DNA of 64,000 bases from Stella humosa (GTDB taxonomy: Bacteria > Pseudomonadota > Alphaproteobacteria > ATCC43930 > Allostellaceae). Under the pieces are notes generated by a model that was given only the letters and a program-made list of their open reading frames with translations, had not been told where the DNA came from and made no database searches. The stretch is taken from NCBI RefSeq assembly GCF_006738645.1, contig NZ_AP019700.1, positions 5,266,351-5,330,350 of the forward strand. The letters are read 5' to 3'. Of this stretch, positions 37,767 to 47,630 are shown one piece after another; position 1 is the stretch's first letter, and every line of letters begins with the position of its first letter. A program made the position numbers and the translations under genes.

Positions 37767-37796
37767 GTTATACGCGCAGGGCCGGGCGCAGGGCAA
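37767..37796 (-). promoter_or_regulatory. candidate promoter of the radical SAM-udgX cassette
   Basis: Reading leftward, TTGCCC (37796-37791) and TATAAC (37772-37767) are 18 bp apart. The -10 touches the LexA box. Four- and five-of-six matches make this a good but untested candidate. Confidence 0.55.
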
Positions 37797-37813
37797 CCAT
37801 GCCCTGCCGGCCC
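37779..37813 (-). terminator. hairpin after the oligopeptide ABC operon
   Basis: GCAGGGC (37788-37794), loop AACCAT, GCCCTGC (37801-37807), extended by GGGCCG/CGGCCC with a three-base bulge. It lies seven bases past the last ABC gene stop (37820). No U-run follows, so efficiency is uncertain; part of it overlaps the cassette promoter. Confidence 0.5.
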
Positions 37814-37819
37814 CGCCGA

Positions 37820-38867
37820 TCAGGCCGCGCCGACGCGGTCGGCGTAGTGGCAGGCCGCCCAGTGGCCGATCTCGCCGTGGCCGGCAGTGACCGGGTCCAG
37901 CGTCGGCGCCTCGACCGTGCAGCGATCCTGCTTCATCGGGCAGCGGGGATGGAAATGGCAGCCCGACGGCGGGTTCAGCGCGCTGGCGATCTCGCCCTTG
38001 GCCTTGTCGCGGGCGGTCGCCGCATGCTGCCGGAAGGGGTCGGGAATAGCGGCGATGAGCGCGCGCGTGTAGGGGTGGCGCGGGTTCTCGAAGATCTCGC
38101 GCCAGCCGCCACGCTCGACGATGCGGCCCAGATACATGACCGCCACCCGGTCGCTCATGTGCTCGACCACGCCCAGGTCGTGCGAGATCATGATGTAGGA
38201 AAGACCCAGCTCGTCCTTCAATTCCAGCAGGAGGTTGATGATCTGGGCGCGGATCGACACGTCGAGCGCCGATACCGGCTCGTCGCAGATGACCAGCCTG
38301 GGCTTCAGGATGAGGGCGCGTGCGATGCCGATGCGCTGGCGCTGCCCGCCCGAGAATTCATGCGGATAGCGGTCGGCATGCTCCGGCCGCAGGCCGACGC
38401 GGGCCAGCATGTCGGCGACCCGGCTCTCGACCTCGGCCTTGTCGTTGACGCCGTGCAGGCGCAAGGGCGCGGCCAGCGTCCGCCGCACCGTCTGGCGCGG
38501 GTTCAGCGAAGCGTACGGATCCTGGAACACCATCTGGACGGTGCGGGCCATCAGCTTGCGGTCCGGCCGGTCGCGGGCGCCGATGTCCTGGCCGGCGATG
38601 CGGATATGGCCGCGGGTCGGCGGCACGAGGCCCATGATCGCCAGGGCCAGCGTGGACTTGCCGCAGCCGGATTCGCCGACCAGCCCCAGGCATTCGCCGG
38701 GCTTCACGTCGAGGTCGATGCCGTCGACCGCCTTCAGCATGCGCTTGCCGGTGCCCAGCCGGCCGGTGACGGCGTAGTGCACCGCCAGGTCGTCCAGCGC
38801 CAGCAGCGGGGCGGACGACTGGCCGGACGGGGTGGAGTGCTGCGCCTGGATCTGGGACATCGACTGC

Positions 38868-38875
<8 letters not shown>
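37820..38875 (-). CDS. oligopeptide/dipeptide ABC transporter ATP-binding protein (DppF/OppF-like)
   Basis: 351 residues. Walker A GESGCGKSTLALAIMG, the family Q-loop VQMVFQDPYASLNPRQ, signature EFSGGQRQRIGIARAL and Walker B LVICDEPVSALDVS are all present. The C-terminal HPRCPMKQDRC is the oligopeptide-type iron-sulfur-like cysteine segment. It powers peptide uptake with the neighbouring DppD-like ATPase. It starts at 38875, eight bases inside the end of the DppD-like gene. Last of five genes in the operon. Confidence 0.92.
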
Positions 38876-39844
<969 letters not shown>

Positions 39845-39848
<4 letters not shown>

Positions 39849-40666
39849 GCGCGGCGCTCGCGCGACTGCGGGTCGAGGATGTCGCGCAGGCCGTCACCCA
39901 GCAGGTTGAGGCCGAGCACGGTGAGGAAGATCGCCAGCCCCGGGAAGACGGACAGCCAGGGCGCGGTCGTGATCTGGTCTCGCGCTTCCGACAGCATGCT
40001 GCCCCAACTGGGGAAGGGCGGCCGGATGCCGAGGCCCAGGAACGAGAGCGAGGCCTCCGCCAGGATCGCCGCCCCCATGCCCAGCGTGGCGATGACGATG
40101 ATCGGCCCCAGCATGTTGGGCAGAAGCTGGGTGAACATGATCCTGAGGTCGCCATAGCCCAGGATGCGGGCGGCCTGGACATAGCCTTGCGACTTCAGCG
40201 ACAGCACCTGGGCGCGGGCGATGCGGCAGGAGTAGGACCAGTTGGTGAGGCCCAGCGCGATCAGCAGGCTGCTGAGGCCCGGCCCCAGGATCGCCATGAT
40301 GGCCAGCGCGAAGATCAGCGACGGGATCGCCAGCATCAGGTTGGTGACGAGGCCGACGAAATCGTCCCACCAGCCGCCCCAGTAGCCGGCCGTCAGGCCC
40401 AGCGTCACCCCGATGATGGTATTGGCGATCTGCGAGACGATGCCGACGGTGAGCGAGATCTGGGCGCCATGGACGATGCGCGAATAAATGTCGCGCCCCT
40501 GCCCGTCCGTCCCGAAGATGAACTCCGACCCCGGCGGGATCTCGGCATTCATCAGGTTGGCGTCGAGCACCGGATCGTAGAGCGCGATCCAGGGCGCCAG
40601 GACGGCGACGATGGTGGCCAGCGCCACCAGCCCGCCGCCGATCATGAGATTGGCCCGGAACTTCAT
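39845..40666 (-). CDS. oligopeptide/dipeptide ABC transporter permease (DppC-like)
   Basis: 273 residues with about six membrane segments. The N-terminal MKFRANLMIGGGLVALATIVAVLAPWIALYDP and FGTDGQGRDIYSRIVHGAQISL are the DppC/OppC signature, and EAxxLGYG-type AARILGYGDLRIMFTQLLPN is the permease EAA loop that docks the ATPase. It forms the translocation path with the DppB-like subunit. Six bp separate it from the upstream gene. Confidence 0.94.
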
Positions 40667-40672
40667 CTGCCG

Positions 40673-41602
40673 TCAGCCGTAGCGGATGCGCGGATCGATG
40701 ATCACATAGGCGATATCGACCAGCGTGTTGATGAGGAGGAAGAACAGCACGATGACCAGGATGCTGCCCTGGACCGTCGGGATGTCGCGCTGGAAGACCG
40801 AATCGACCAGCAGCGAGCCCAGGCCCGGCCAGGAGAACAGCTTCTCGACGACGACCGCCTGGCCCATGAGCGAGCCGAACTGCAGGCCGATCGTCGTCAG
40901 CACCAGGACCAGCGCGTTGCGCACCACGTGCCAGCGGACGACGCGATATTCGCTCATCCCCTTGGAGCGCGCGGTGCGCACGAAATCGGCGTTGAGCACA
41001 TCCAGCACGCCCGCCCGCGTGGTCCGGGCCAGCAGCGCCATGGGGCTTACGCCCAGCGCCACCGCGGGCAATATCAGGTGCCTTATCCCCCCGTCGCCAT
41101 AGCCGAAGCTGGGCAGCCAGCCGAGCGTCAGCGCGAACAGGTACATCAGCATCAGGCCGAGCCAGAATTTCGGCAGCGACAGCCCGGATATGGCCACCAC
41201 CATGGTTGCCATGTCGATCAGGCTGCCCGGTTTGAGCGCGGCGATGAAGCCGAGCGGCACGCCCACGAGGATGGCAAAGCCCATCGCGGCCAACGTCAAC
41301 TTCAGCGACGGCCACAGGCGCTGGGCGATGATCTTGGTCACTGGCTCGCGGGTGCGGAAGGACGTGCCGAGATCGCCCTGCGCCAGATTGGCGACATAGG
41401 TACCGAAGCGCTGGTACAGGGGCTCGTCGAGCCCCAGTTCCTTGCGCATCCGCTCCATCACCTGGGCATCCAGCATGCGGCCGTCATCGCCGCTGGACGT
41501 GAAGCTGCCCGGAATGACGCTGAATAGCGTGAAGATCACCAGCACCACGGCCACGATCGTCGGGATCGTGTTGCCGAGCCGGCGAAGAATGAGAAGCGGC
41601 AT
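40673..41602 (-). CDS. oligopeptide/dipeptide ABC transporter permease (DppB-like)
   Basis: 309 residues with about six membrane segments. The opening LLILRRLGNTIPTIVAVVLVIFTLFSVIPG, then ALGLDEPLYQRFGTYV and DFVRTARSKGMSEYRVVRWHVVRNAL, are typical of DppB permeases. It is preceded, across 159 bp that contain three hairpins, by the substrate-binding protein gene, so its expression is likely lower than that of the binding protein. Confidence 0.94.
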   Translation of the reverse strand: MPLLILRRLGNTIPTIVAVVLVIFTLFSVIPGSFTSSGDDGRMLDAQVMERMRKELGLDEPLYQRFGTYVANLAQGDLGTSFRTREPVTKIIAQRLWPSLKLTLAAMGFAILVGVPLGFIAALKPGSLIDMATMVVAISGLSLPKFWLGLMLMYLFALTLGWLPSFGYGDGGIRHLILPAVALGVSPMALLARTTRAGVLDVLNADFVRTARSKGMSEYRVVRWHVVRNALVLVLTTIGLQFGSLMGQAVVVEKLFSWPGLGSLLVDSVFQRDIPTVQGSILVIVLFFLLINTLVDIAYVIIDPRIRYG

Positions 41603-41623
41603 GTATCGTCCGTCGAAGAAGCA

Positions 41624-41724
41624 GGCAGGGTGGCCGCCCTGCCCGGCAGCACGGGTGGCTGCCGGGAGGCTGGCCGGACGGTCGGCGGCGCTGCGGGGTT
41701 GCTAGGGCATCCCGCAGCGCCGCC
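41624..41724 (-). repeat. three tandem perfect hairpins between binding-protein and permease genes
   Basis: Stem 1: GGCAGGG 41624-41630 / CCCTGCC 41637-41643. Stem 2: CCCGGCAGC 41642-41650 / GCTGCCGGG 41658-41666. Stem 3: GGCGGCGCTGCGGG 41684-41697 / CCCGCAGCGCCGCC 41711-41724 (14 bp, no mismatch). Such structures commonly protect the 3' end of a binding-protein message or attenuate downstream genes. Confidence 0.75.
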
Positions 41725-41761
41725 GCCATCGGCTTCCGGACTGGAGCGGCGGCGGGCCGCC

Positions 41762-43351
41762 TTACTTGGCCGCCGGCGAGCGCTCGTCGATCCAGATGTC
41801 TTCCGGATACTGATGGGCAAGCTCGGTCGCATTCGCCTGCAGGCCGTGGATCCACGGCTGGAAGGCCATCGCCGCCTTGTTGTAGTTGAAGAACCACACC
41901 GGCGCCTCCTCATAGAGGAACGCGTTGGCCTGGCTCAGCAGGGCATTGCGCTTGGCCTCATCGGGCGCAGCGGCCGCGTCGTCCAGCAGCTTGTCGAAGG
42001 CCGGGTTGTTGAAGCCCGTGTAGTTGCAAGCCGTGCGCGGGGTACGGGAGTCGAAGCAGCGGAGCGTCGACAGCGAGTCCGGCCCGGTCTGGTTGGACGT
42101 GATGTAGCCCTGGAAGTCGCCCTTCATCGCGACCTCGGTCAGGACCGCGGTCTCGACCAGCTTGGCCTTCACCTTGATGCCGACGCGCGACAGGTAGGGG
42201 ATGGCCGCCTCGACGATCGGCAGGCCCCAGCTCTCGTTCTGGCTGGTGGTCCATTCCAGCTCGAAGCCGTCCTTGTAGCCGGCATCGGCCAGCAGCTTCT
42301 TGGCCTTCTCGGGGTCGAAGGCGTAGGGCTTCATGTTCTTGTCGTAGGCGGGCGACGCGATCGGCAGCCAGCTCGTCGCGCGATAGGCCTTGTCGCGCAC
42401 CAGGCGCTTGATGATCAGGTCGGTGTCGATGGCATGATTGAAGGCCTGACGCACCCGCTTGTCCGAGAACGGCTTGAAAGCCTGGTTCATCTGCATGTTG
42501 CGGGTGAAGACCTCGGCCACCTCGAGGATGTTCTTGGACAGCTCGGCATCCGCGCGATAGGCGACGTACTGGGCCGGCCCGAGGATCGAGGTGTCGATCT
42601 CCTTGTTGCGGAAGGCGACGTCGCGGGCTGCGGCCTCGCCCATGACCATCAGATGGACCCGGTCGGCGTAGGGCTTGCCCGGCTTGTAGAACTTCTCCCA
42701 GCGCTCGGCGACGAGGCGCGAGCCCGGCACGTGCTCGACGAACTTGAAGGGACCGAGACCCACGGGAGCCGCGGCGAAGGTCGTCTTGGCGACCTCTTCG
42801 CTCGGCAGGATCGAGGTGGTGTCGTTGAAGAAGTAGAAGCCCGGATCGACGCGGCTGGTCAGAGTCATCTCGACCGTCAGGTCGTCGACCTTGCGCAGGC
42901 CGGAAATCTCCTTGGCCGTGCCCTTCTCGACGTCCACCGCACCCTTGATGATGCGGACGTAGCGCGCGCCGGGGAAGCCCTTGCTGCCGTCCATGATGCG
43001 CGTGTACGACCAGATCACGTCGTCGGCGGTCATGCGCCGGCCGTTATGGAAATAGGCGTCGTCGCGCAGCTTGAAGGTGTGGACGAGGCCGTCGGCCGAA
43101 ACCGTCACCGACTTCGCCAGTTCCAGCACCGGCTTGTTGTTCTGGGTGTCCCAGTTGTACAGCGCGCGGTGCAGGATCTTGGCGACGATGCCGTCCTGGG
43201 CCCGCGGCGTGGTGTGGATGTCGAAGCTGCCGAGGCTGGCGCCGTACGGTCCCGTCAATCGGAGGGTGCCGCCCTTGCGGGGCGTCTGCGCCTCCGCCAC
43301 TCCGCCCAGCACGAAGGCAAGCGCCGTCGCTGCCAGAAGCATTTTCCGCAT
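41762..43351 (-). CDS. oligopeptide/dipeptide ABC transporter substrate-binding protein
   Basis: 529 residues of solute-binding family 5. The Sec signal MRKMLLAATALAFVLGGVAEA is followed by cleavage near AEA-Q; the mature protein begins TPRKGGTLRLTGPYGASLGSFD. RMTADDVIWSYTRIMDG and VGLGPFKFVEHVPGSRLVAERW are family signatures. It captures peptides or nickel/opine-like ligands in the periplasm and feeds the Dpp-like permease. The ATG at 43351 is chosen because the upstream open frame lacks a signal sequence. First gene of the operon. Confidence 0.92.
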   Translation of the reverse strand: MRKMLLAATALAFVLGGVAEAQTPRKGGTLRLTGPYGASLGSFDIHTTPRAQDGIVAKILHRALYNWDTQNNKPVLELAKSVTVSADGLVHTFKLRDDAYFHNGRRMTADDVIWSYTRIMDGSKGFPGARYVRIIKGAVDVEKGTAKEISGLRKVDDLTVEMTLTSRVDPGFYFFNDTTSILPSEEVAKTTFAAAPVGLGPFKFVEHVPGSRLVAERWEKFYKPGKPYADRVHLMVMGEAAARDVAFRNKEIDTSILGPAQYVAYRADAELSKNILEVAEVFTRNMQMNQAFKPFSDKRVRQAFNHAIDTDLIIKRLVRDKAYRATSWLPIASPAYDKNMKPYAFDPEKAKKLLADAGYKDGFELEWTTSQNESWGLPIVEAAIPYLSRVGIKVKAKLVETAVLTEVAMKGDFQGYITSNQTGPDSLSTLRCFDSRTPRTACNYTGFNNPAFDKLLDDAAAAPDEAKRNALLSQANAFLYEEAPVWFFNYNKAAMAFQPWIHGLQANATELAHQYPEDIWIDERSPAAK

Positions 43352-43481
43352 CGCATTTCCCCCTAGGATCGGCTCGTCGCCTTGCGCTGGCGCGGCCGGT
43401 TGGAACGTGCTGCACAATTACACGGCAAGCGTGGGCGCCCGCAAGGCTCGTCCGCCGCGAGCCGCGCGCCCGATGAGACGG

Positions 43482-44570
43482 TCAGTTGGGTCGTCGCGCC
43501 AGGCGCAGCTCGAGCCGCTGGCTCCAGCGCGACATGGCGAAGCAGACGATCCAGAAGACCACGCCCGCGAAGACATAGCCTTCGAGGTTGAGGCCGACCC
43601 ATTTGGGGTCGGTCAGGGCCGACTGGATCATGCCGAGCAGGTCGAACAGGCTGACGATGAGGACCAGCGTCGTGTTCTTGAAAAGCGCGATGAACTCGTT
43701 CACCAGGCTCGGGATGACGATGCGGATCGCCTGGGGCAGGATGATGAAGGTGGTGCCGGTCCAGTAGCCCAGGCCCAGCGACCGGGCCGCCTCGTACTGG
43801 CCCTTGGGGATCGCCAGTAGCCCGCCGCGGATCACCTCGGCCATGTAGGCAGAGATCACGAGGGCCAAACCGATCAGGGCGCGCGCCAGCTTGTCCACCG
43901 TCACCCCGGCCGGCACGATCAGCGGCAGCAGGTTGGAGGCCAGGAAGATGATCGCGATGATCGGCACGCCGCGCCAGAACTCGACATAGACGATCGACAG
44001 CACCCGCACGACCGGCAGCTTCGACTGCCGGCCCAGCGCCAGCAGCAGGCTGACCGGCACCGCCAGGATGGCGCCATAGAGCGCCATGAAGACGGTGACC
44101 ATCAGCCCTCCCCAGTCGCGCGTCTCGACAGGGCGGAGGCCGAGCACGCCACCCGACAGCAGCAGGACGATGCCTGGGATCGCGACCGCCAGCAGGCCGA
44201 TGGCCACCGCCTTCTTCGCCCGGAAGGGTGGCAGAAAGAGCAGCACGACCAGTGCCGCCACCAGCAAGCCCGCCAGGTTGACCCGCCAGCGCTCGGCCTC
44301 GGGGTAGAAGCCGTACATGAACTGGTCGAAGCGGACGCGGATGAAGACCCAGCAGGCCCCGCCCTCGGTGCAGGCGTCGCGGCTTTCCCCCATCCAGCGG
44401 GCGCTCAGCACCAGCCAGTCCAGCAACGGCGGCACGACCAGCCAGAGCAGATAGAGGCAGGCGAGCGTTATCGCCGTGTCCACCGGGCCGCGGAACAGCC
44501 GCGTCCGCACCCAGCGCCACGGGCCGGAGCGTGCCACGAGCGGCGGTGTCTGGCCGGAAGCCGTGGTCAT
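43482..44570 (-). CDS. aapM: amino-acid ABC transporter permease (AapM/BztC-like)
   Basis: 362 residues with about eight hydrophobic segments. RDWGGLMVTVFMALYGAILAVP and the His/Glu/Gln-type permease block VYVEFWRGVPIIAIIFLASNLLP, EVIRGGLLAIPKGQYEAARSLGLGYW, FKNTTLVLIVSLFDLLGM mark AapM/BztC. It forms the channel with AapQ for general L-amino acids. The ATG overlaps the aapQ stop (ATGA). The usual next gene, the ATPase aapP, is absent: an oligopeptide binding-protein gene follows after 130 bp. Confidence 0.9.
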   Translation of the reverse strand: MTTASGQTPPLVARSGPWRWVRTRLFRGPVDTAITLACLYLLWLVVPPLLDWLVLSARWMGESRDACTEGGACWVFIRVRFDQFMYGFYPEAERWRVNLAGLLVAALVVLLFLPPFRAKKAVAIGLLAVAIPGIVLLLSGGVLGLRPVETRDWGGLMVTVFMALYGAILAVPVSLLLALGRQSKLPVVRVLSIVYVEFWRGVPIIAIIFLASNLLPLIVPAGVTVDKLARALIGLALVISAYMAEVIRGGLLAIPKGQYEAARSLGLGYWTGTTFIILPQAIRIVIPSLVNEFIALFKNTTLVLIVSLFDLLGMIQSALTDPKWVGLNLEGYVFAGVVFWIVCFAMSRWSQRLELRLARRPN

Positions 44571-45745
44571 CGACCGACCATCCGGGTGCGCGCGTCGTAC
44601 CAGTTCATCAGGAGCGACACCGACACGTTGATCGCCAGGTAGATCGCCAGCGTGATGGCGATGATCTCGACCGCGCGCCCGGTGTTGTTGAGCGCCGAGC
44701 CGACGAAGACCGACACGATCTCGGGATAGGCGATGACCGCCGCATAGGACGAGTTCTTGATCAGGTTGACGTACTGGCTGGTGAGCGGCGGGATGATCAC
44801 CCGCATCGCCTGCGGCAGCACCACCAGGCGCAGGATCTGGCGTCGGTTGAGGCCGAGTGCTGCGGCGGCCTCGCGCTGGCCGCGCGTGACCGACAGGATG
44901 CCGCCGCGCACGATCTCCGCGATGAAGGCCGCCGTGTAGGTGCCGAGTGCAGCCAGCAGGGCCAGGAACTCGGGGATAACGGTGGTGCCGCCGCGCACGC
45001 CGAAGCGGCTGAGGGCGGGCCAGTTCCATGCCGTCATGGTCGCCGCCACCAGGGCTGCCGCCAGCGGCAGGCCGGCCACGAGGCCCACACCGGCGAGGAC
45101 GGTGGGGAAAGGCTGCCCCGTCGCGTCCTGGCGCGACCGCGCCCAGCGCCGCAGCAGCCAAGTGGCGGCGACACCGACGGCCAGTGCCACGATCACTGCC
45201 TGGAACGGGGATGGGTCGGTCGGCGAGGGCAGGAAGATGCCGCGGTTGTTGACGAAACCCATGCCGGCCAGGTCGATGCTCTGGCGGGGTGCGGGCAGGC
45301 CGCGGATGACGAGGTAGTACCAGAGCAGGACGAACAGCAGCAGCGGCACGTTGCGCACCGCCTCGACATAAATCGTCGAGAAACCGGCCAGCAGCCAGTT
45401 GCCCGACAGCCGACCGATGCCGACCGCAAAGCCGAGGACGGTCGCCAGCAGGATGCCGAAGAACGATACGAACAGCGTATTGGCGATGCCGACCAGCAGC
45501 AGCCGGCCGTAGGAAGAATCCGGCCCGTACTGGATCAGCTTGAAGTCGATGTCGACGCCCGAGCGCGCGCCCATGAAGTCGAAGCCGGTGGCGACGCCGC
45601 TGCGCGCCAGGTTCTCGCCGGCATTGTCGACGAAGAACCAGACCAGCCCGACCACGCCGAGCGCGATGCCGGCCTGGGCCAGCCAGCCGCGCACCCGGCC
45701 GTCATGCAGCAGACGGCCGGGCCGCATGACGTCGATGGAGGACAA
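44567..45745 (-). CDS. aapQ: amino-acid ABC transporter permease (AapQ/BztB-like)
   Basis: 392 residues. An N-terminal membrane segment, a periplasmic stretch with GARSGVDIDFKLIQYGPDSSYGRLLLVGIANTLFVSFFGI, and the permease signature STIYVEAVRNVPLLLFVLLWYYLV identify AapQ; the EAA loop is AAFIAEIVRGGILSVTRGQREAAAALGL. It pairs with AapM and accepts substrate from AapJ. It starts 25 bp after aapJ. The operon is aapJ-aapQ-aapM without aapP. Confidence 0.92.
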   Translation of the reverse strand: MSSIDVMRPGRLLHDGRVRGWLAQAGIALGVVGLVWFFVDNAGENLARSGVATGFDFMGARSGVDIDFKLIQYGPDSSYGRLLLVGIANTLFVSFFGILLATVLGFAVGIGRLSGNWLLAGFSTIYVEAVRNVPLLLFVLLWYYLVIRGLPAPRQSIDLAGMGFVNNRGIFLPSPTDPSPFQAVIVALAVGVAATWLLRRWARSRQDATGQPFPTVLAGVGLVAGLPLAAALVAATMTAWNWPALSRFGVRGGTTVIPEFLALLAALGTYTAAFIAEIVRGGILSVTRGQREAAAALGLNRRQILRLVVLPQAMRVIIPPLTSQYVNLIKNSSYAAVIAYPEIVSVFVGSALNNTGRAVEIIAITLAIYLAINVSVSLLMNWYDARTRMVGR

Positions 45746-45770
45746 GGCCCGCGCCCCCCGTTTCCGCCGA

Positions 45771-46823
45771 TCAGTCGAGGACGGGCGAGAACATCAGGCC
45801 ACCCTTGGTCCATAGCTGGTTGAAGCCGCGCTCCAGCTTCAGGTCGCTGCCCATGCCGACCGAGCGCTCGAACTGCTCGCCATAGTTCCCCACCTGCTTG
45901 ATGGCGTTGAACATCCATTCCTTGGGCAGGCCCAGGATCTGGCCGGCATTGCCGTCGGCGCCGAGCAGCATGCGGACCTCGGCGTTGCGCGATTCCGCCC
46001 GCATCTTGTCGACGTTGGCCGAGGTGACGCCGTGCAGCTCGGCGATCAGCGTACCGTTGAAAACCCAGCGGATGATGTTGTCCCAGCCGTCATCGCCCTC
46101 GCGGGTGACCGGGCCCTGGGGATCGCGCGAGATCGTGCCGGCCAGGATGACATGGTCGGCCGGATTCTTCAGCTTGCGGCGCTGGCCGGCCAGCGCCCCG
46201 GTGCCGGCGGTGTAGGTGTCGCAGCGCTCGGAATCATAGGCCGCGATGGCGTCGTCGTTCTTCTCGAACTTCACGATGTTGATCTTCAGGTTGCGCTCGC
46301 GGAACCAGTCGGTCGCGTTGCGCTCCTCGGTCGAGCCGGCGGCGACGCAAATGGCGGCCCCATCCAGGTCCTTGGCTTCCTTGATGTTCGCCGCCTTGCG
46401 GACGATGAAGGTCTGGCCCTCGAAATAGTTGATCTGGACGAAGTTGAAGCCGAGCTCGGTGTCGCGCTTGAAGGTCAGCGTGGAGATGCGCGACAGCAGG
46501 TCGACCTGGCCCGAGGACAGCACCGACCAGCGCTGCTGCACGGTGGTCGGCGTGTACTTCACCTTGCCGGCGTCGCCGAAGATGGCGGCCGCCACCGACC
46601 GGCACAGGTCGACATCGAGCCCGCTCCACTCGCCCTTGTCGTTGGGGAAGGACCAGCCGGGGATGCCGGTATGGACGCCGCATTCGAGGTGCCCGCGCGC
46701 CTTGACGGCGGCCAGCGTCGCGCTCTTGGCCCCCGGCGAGGCGGTCTGCGCCTCGGCGGCGATCGGTGCGGTCGCCAGCGCGGCCAGCGCCACGGCCGCC
46801 AGCTTCGTCATCATCCCACGCAT
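45771..46823 (-). CDS. aapJ: amino-acid ABC transporter substrate-binding protein (AapJ/BztA-like)
   Basis: About 350 residues. A signal peptide (MRGMMTKLAAVALAALATAPIAAEA) leads to mature sequence beginning QTASPGAKSATLAAVKARGHLECGVH. GIPGWSFPNDKGEWSGLDVDLCRSVAAAIF and ISTLTFKRDTELGFNFVQINYFEGQTFIV are AapJ hallmarks. It binds a broad set of amino acids in the periplasm. The start at 46823 follows a GGGAGT stretch; earlier in-frame ATG at 46880 is unlikely. Its upstream neighbour is the GntR regulator, same strand, 53 bp away. Confidence 0.93.
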   Translation of the reverse strand: MRGMMTKLAAVALAALATAPIAAEAQTASPGAKSATLAAVKARGHLECGVHTGIPGWSFPNDKGEWSGLDVDLCRSVAAAIFGDAGKVKYTPTTVQQRWSVLSSGQVDLLSRISTLTFKRDTELGFNFVQINYFEGQTFIVRKAANIKEAKDLDGAAICVAAGSTEERNATDWFRERNLKINIVKFEKNDDAIAAYDSERCDTYTAGTGALAGQRRKLKNPADHVILAGTISRDPQGPVTREGDDGWDNIIRWVFNGTLIAELHGVTSANVDKMRAESRNAEVRMLLGADGNAGQILGLPKEWMFNAIKQVGNYGEQFERSVGMGSDLKLERGFNQLWTKGGLMFSPVLD

Positions 46824-46876
46824 TGCTCGTACTCCCCTTCCAGCCTCGTTGACCCCAGGTCGGCCTGCAGAAACAC

Positions 46877-47542
46877 TCAAGATCCGTGCCCGCCGCGCCG
46901 CACGGTCGCCACCAGCGCCTTCTGCGAGTAGGCGATATGCGCATCGAGCAATTGCACCGCGGCGTCAATATCCCCCGCGCGGCAAGCGCGAAAAATGTCG
47001 CGATGCTCGCGGTGCGGCCGGTCGCGCCCGGTCGCGTTGGACACCTGCACGCGGGCGAAGCGATGCGCGTTGTCGATATTGTCCTGGATCAACGCCAGCA
47101 GGCGCGGCCGGTCGGCCGGCGCATAGAGCGCCAGGTGGAAGTCGCGATTGAGCCGGGCCAGTTCCGCCACGTCGGTCGCCGCACCATAGGCATCCAGCAC
47201 CGCCTCGATGCGCGCGAAGTCTGGATCGGTCATCGCCGGCACCGCCAGGCGAAGCGCGCGGCATTCCAGCGCGATGCGGATGTCCAGCATCTCCAGGGCG
47301 TCGGCCAGCGACACCTGCGACACGACGGCGCCGCGATTGGCTTGGTAGGTGACGAGGCCGTCCGCCTCCAGCCGGCGCAGGGCCTCGCGCACGGGGCTGC
47401 GGCTGACGCCGTGGCGAGCGGCCAGTTCCTCCTGGCGCAGCGGCATGCCGCCAGCCAGCGTGCCGTCGAGGATGCGGTCGCGCAGTTCGGCATAGAGGCG
47501 ATGGGGCGCCGAGCCAGCCCCTCCATCCTCCATGTCCGTCAT
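46877..47542 (-). CDS. GntR-family transcription regulator, FCD type
   Basis: 221 residues. An N-terminal winged helix (RILDGTLAGGMPLRQEELAARHGVSRSPVREALRRLEADGLV) is followed by an FCD ligand domain with the metal-type residues in NRDFHLALY and HREHRDIF. It is a dimeric repressor typical of amino-acid or organic-acid uptake control. A palindromic operator lies directly before its start, shared with the divergent FAD oxidoreductase gene. Probably autoregulated and controlling that gene, and perhaps aapJQM downstream. Start is ATG 47542; ATG 47533 is an alternative. Confidence 0.9.
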   Translation of the reverse strand: MTDMEDGGAGSAPHRLYAELRDRILDGTLAGGMPLRQEELAARHGVSRSPVREALRRLEADGLVTYQANRGAVVSQVSLADALEMLDIRIALECRALRLAVPAMTDPDFARIEAVLDAYGAATDVAELARLNRDFHLALYAPADRPRLLALIQDNIDNAHRFARVQVSNATGRDRPHREHRDIFRACRAGDIDAAVQLLDAHIAYSQKALVATVRRGGHGS

Positions 47543-47556
47543 GGCGCGCCCTCATG

Positions 47557-47581
47557 ATTGGATACAATCTTATCCAGATTG
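47557..47581. promoter_or_regulatory. candidate GntR operator between divergent genes
   Basis: Nested perfect inverted repeats: TGGATA-CAATCT-TATCCA (47559-47576), CAATCT-TATCC-AGATTG (47565-47581), and ATTG-GATA-CAAT (47557-47568). The cluster sits 15 bp before the GntR start and 50 bp before the oxidoreductase start, as expected for an autoregulated FCD repressor. Confidence 0.7.
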
Positions 47582-47630
47582 TCTAACATCGGCAGACCGT
47601 CGGCACAATCCCCGCATCCGGAGCTGCCCC

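Noticed and set aside
41762-43417. Longer start for the oligopeptide-binding protein
   Set aside because: The extra residues precede the signal peptide and would block export; 43351 is preferred.
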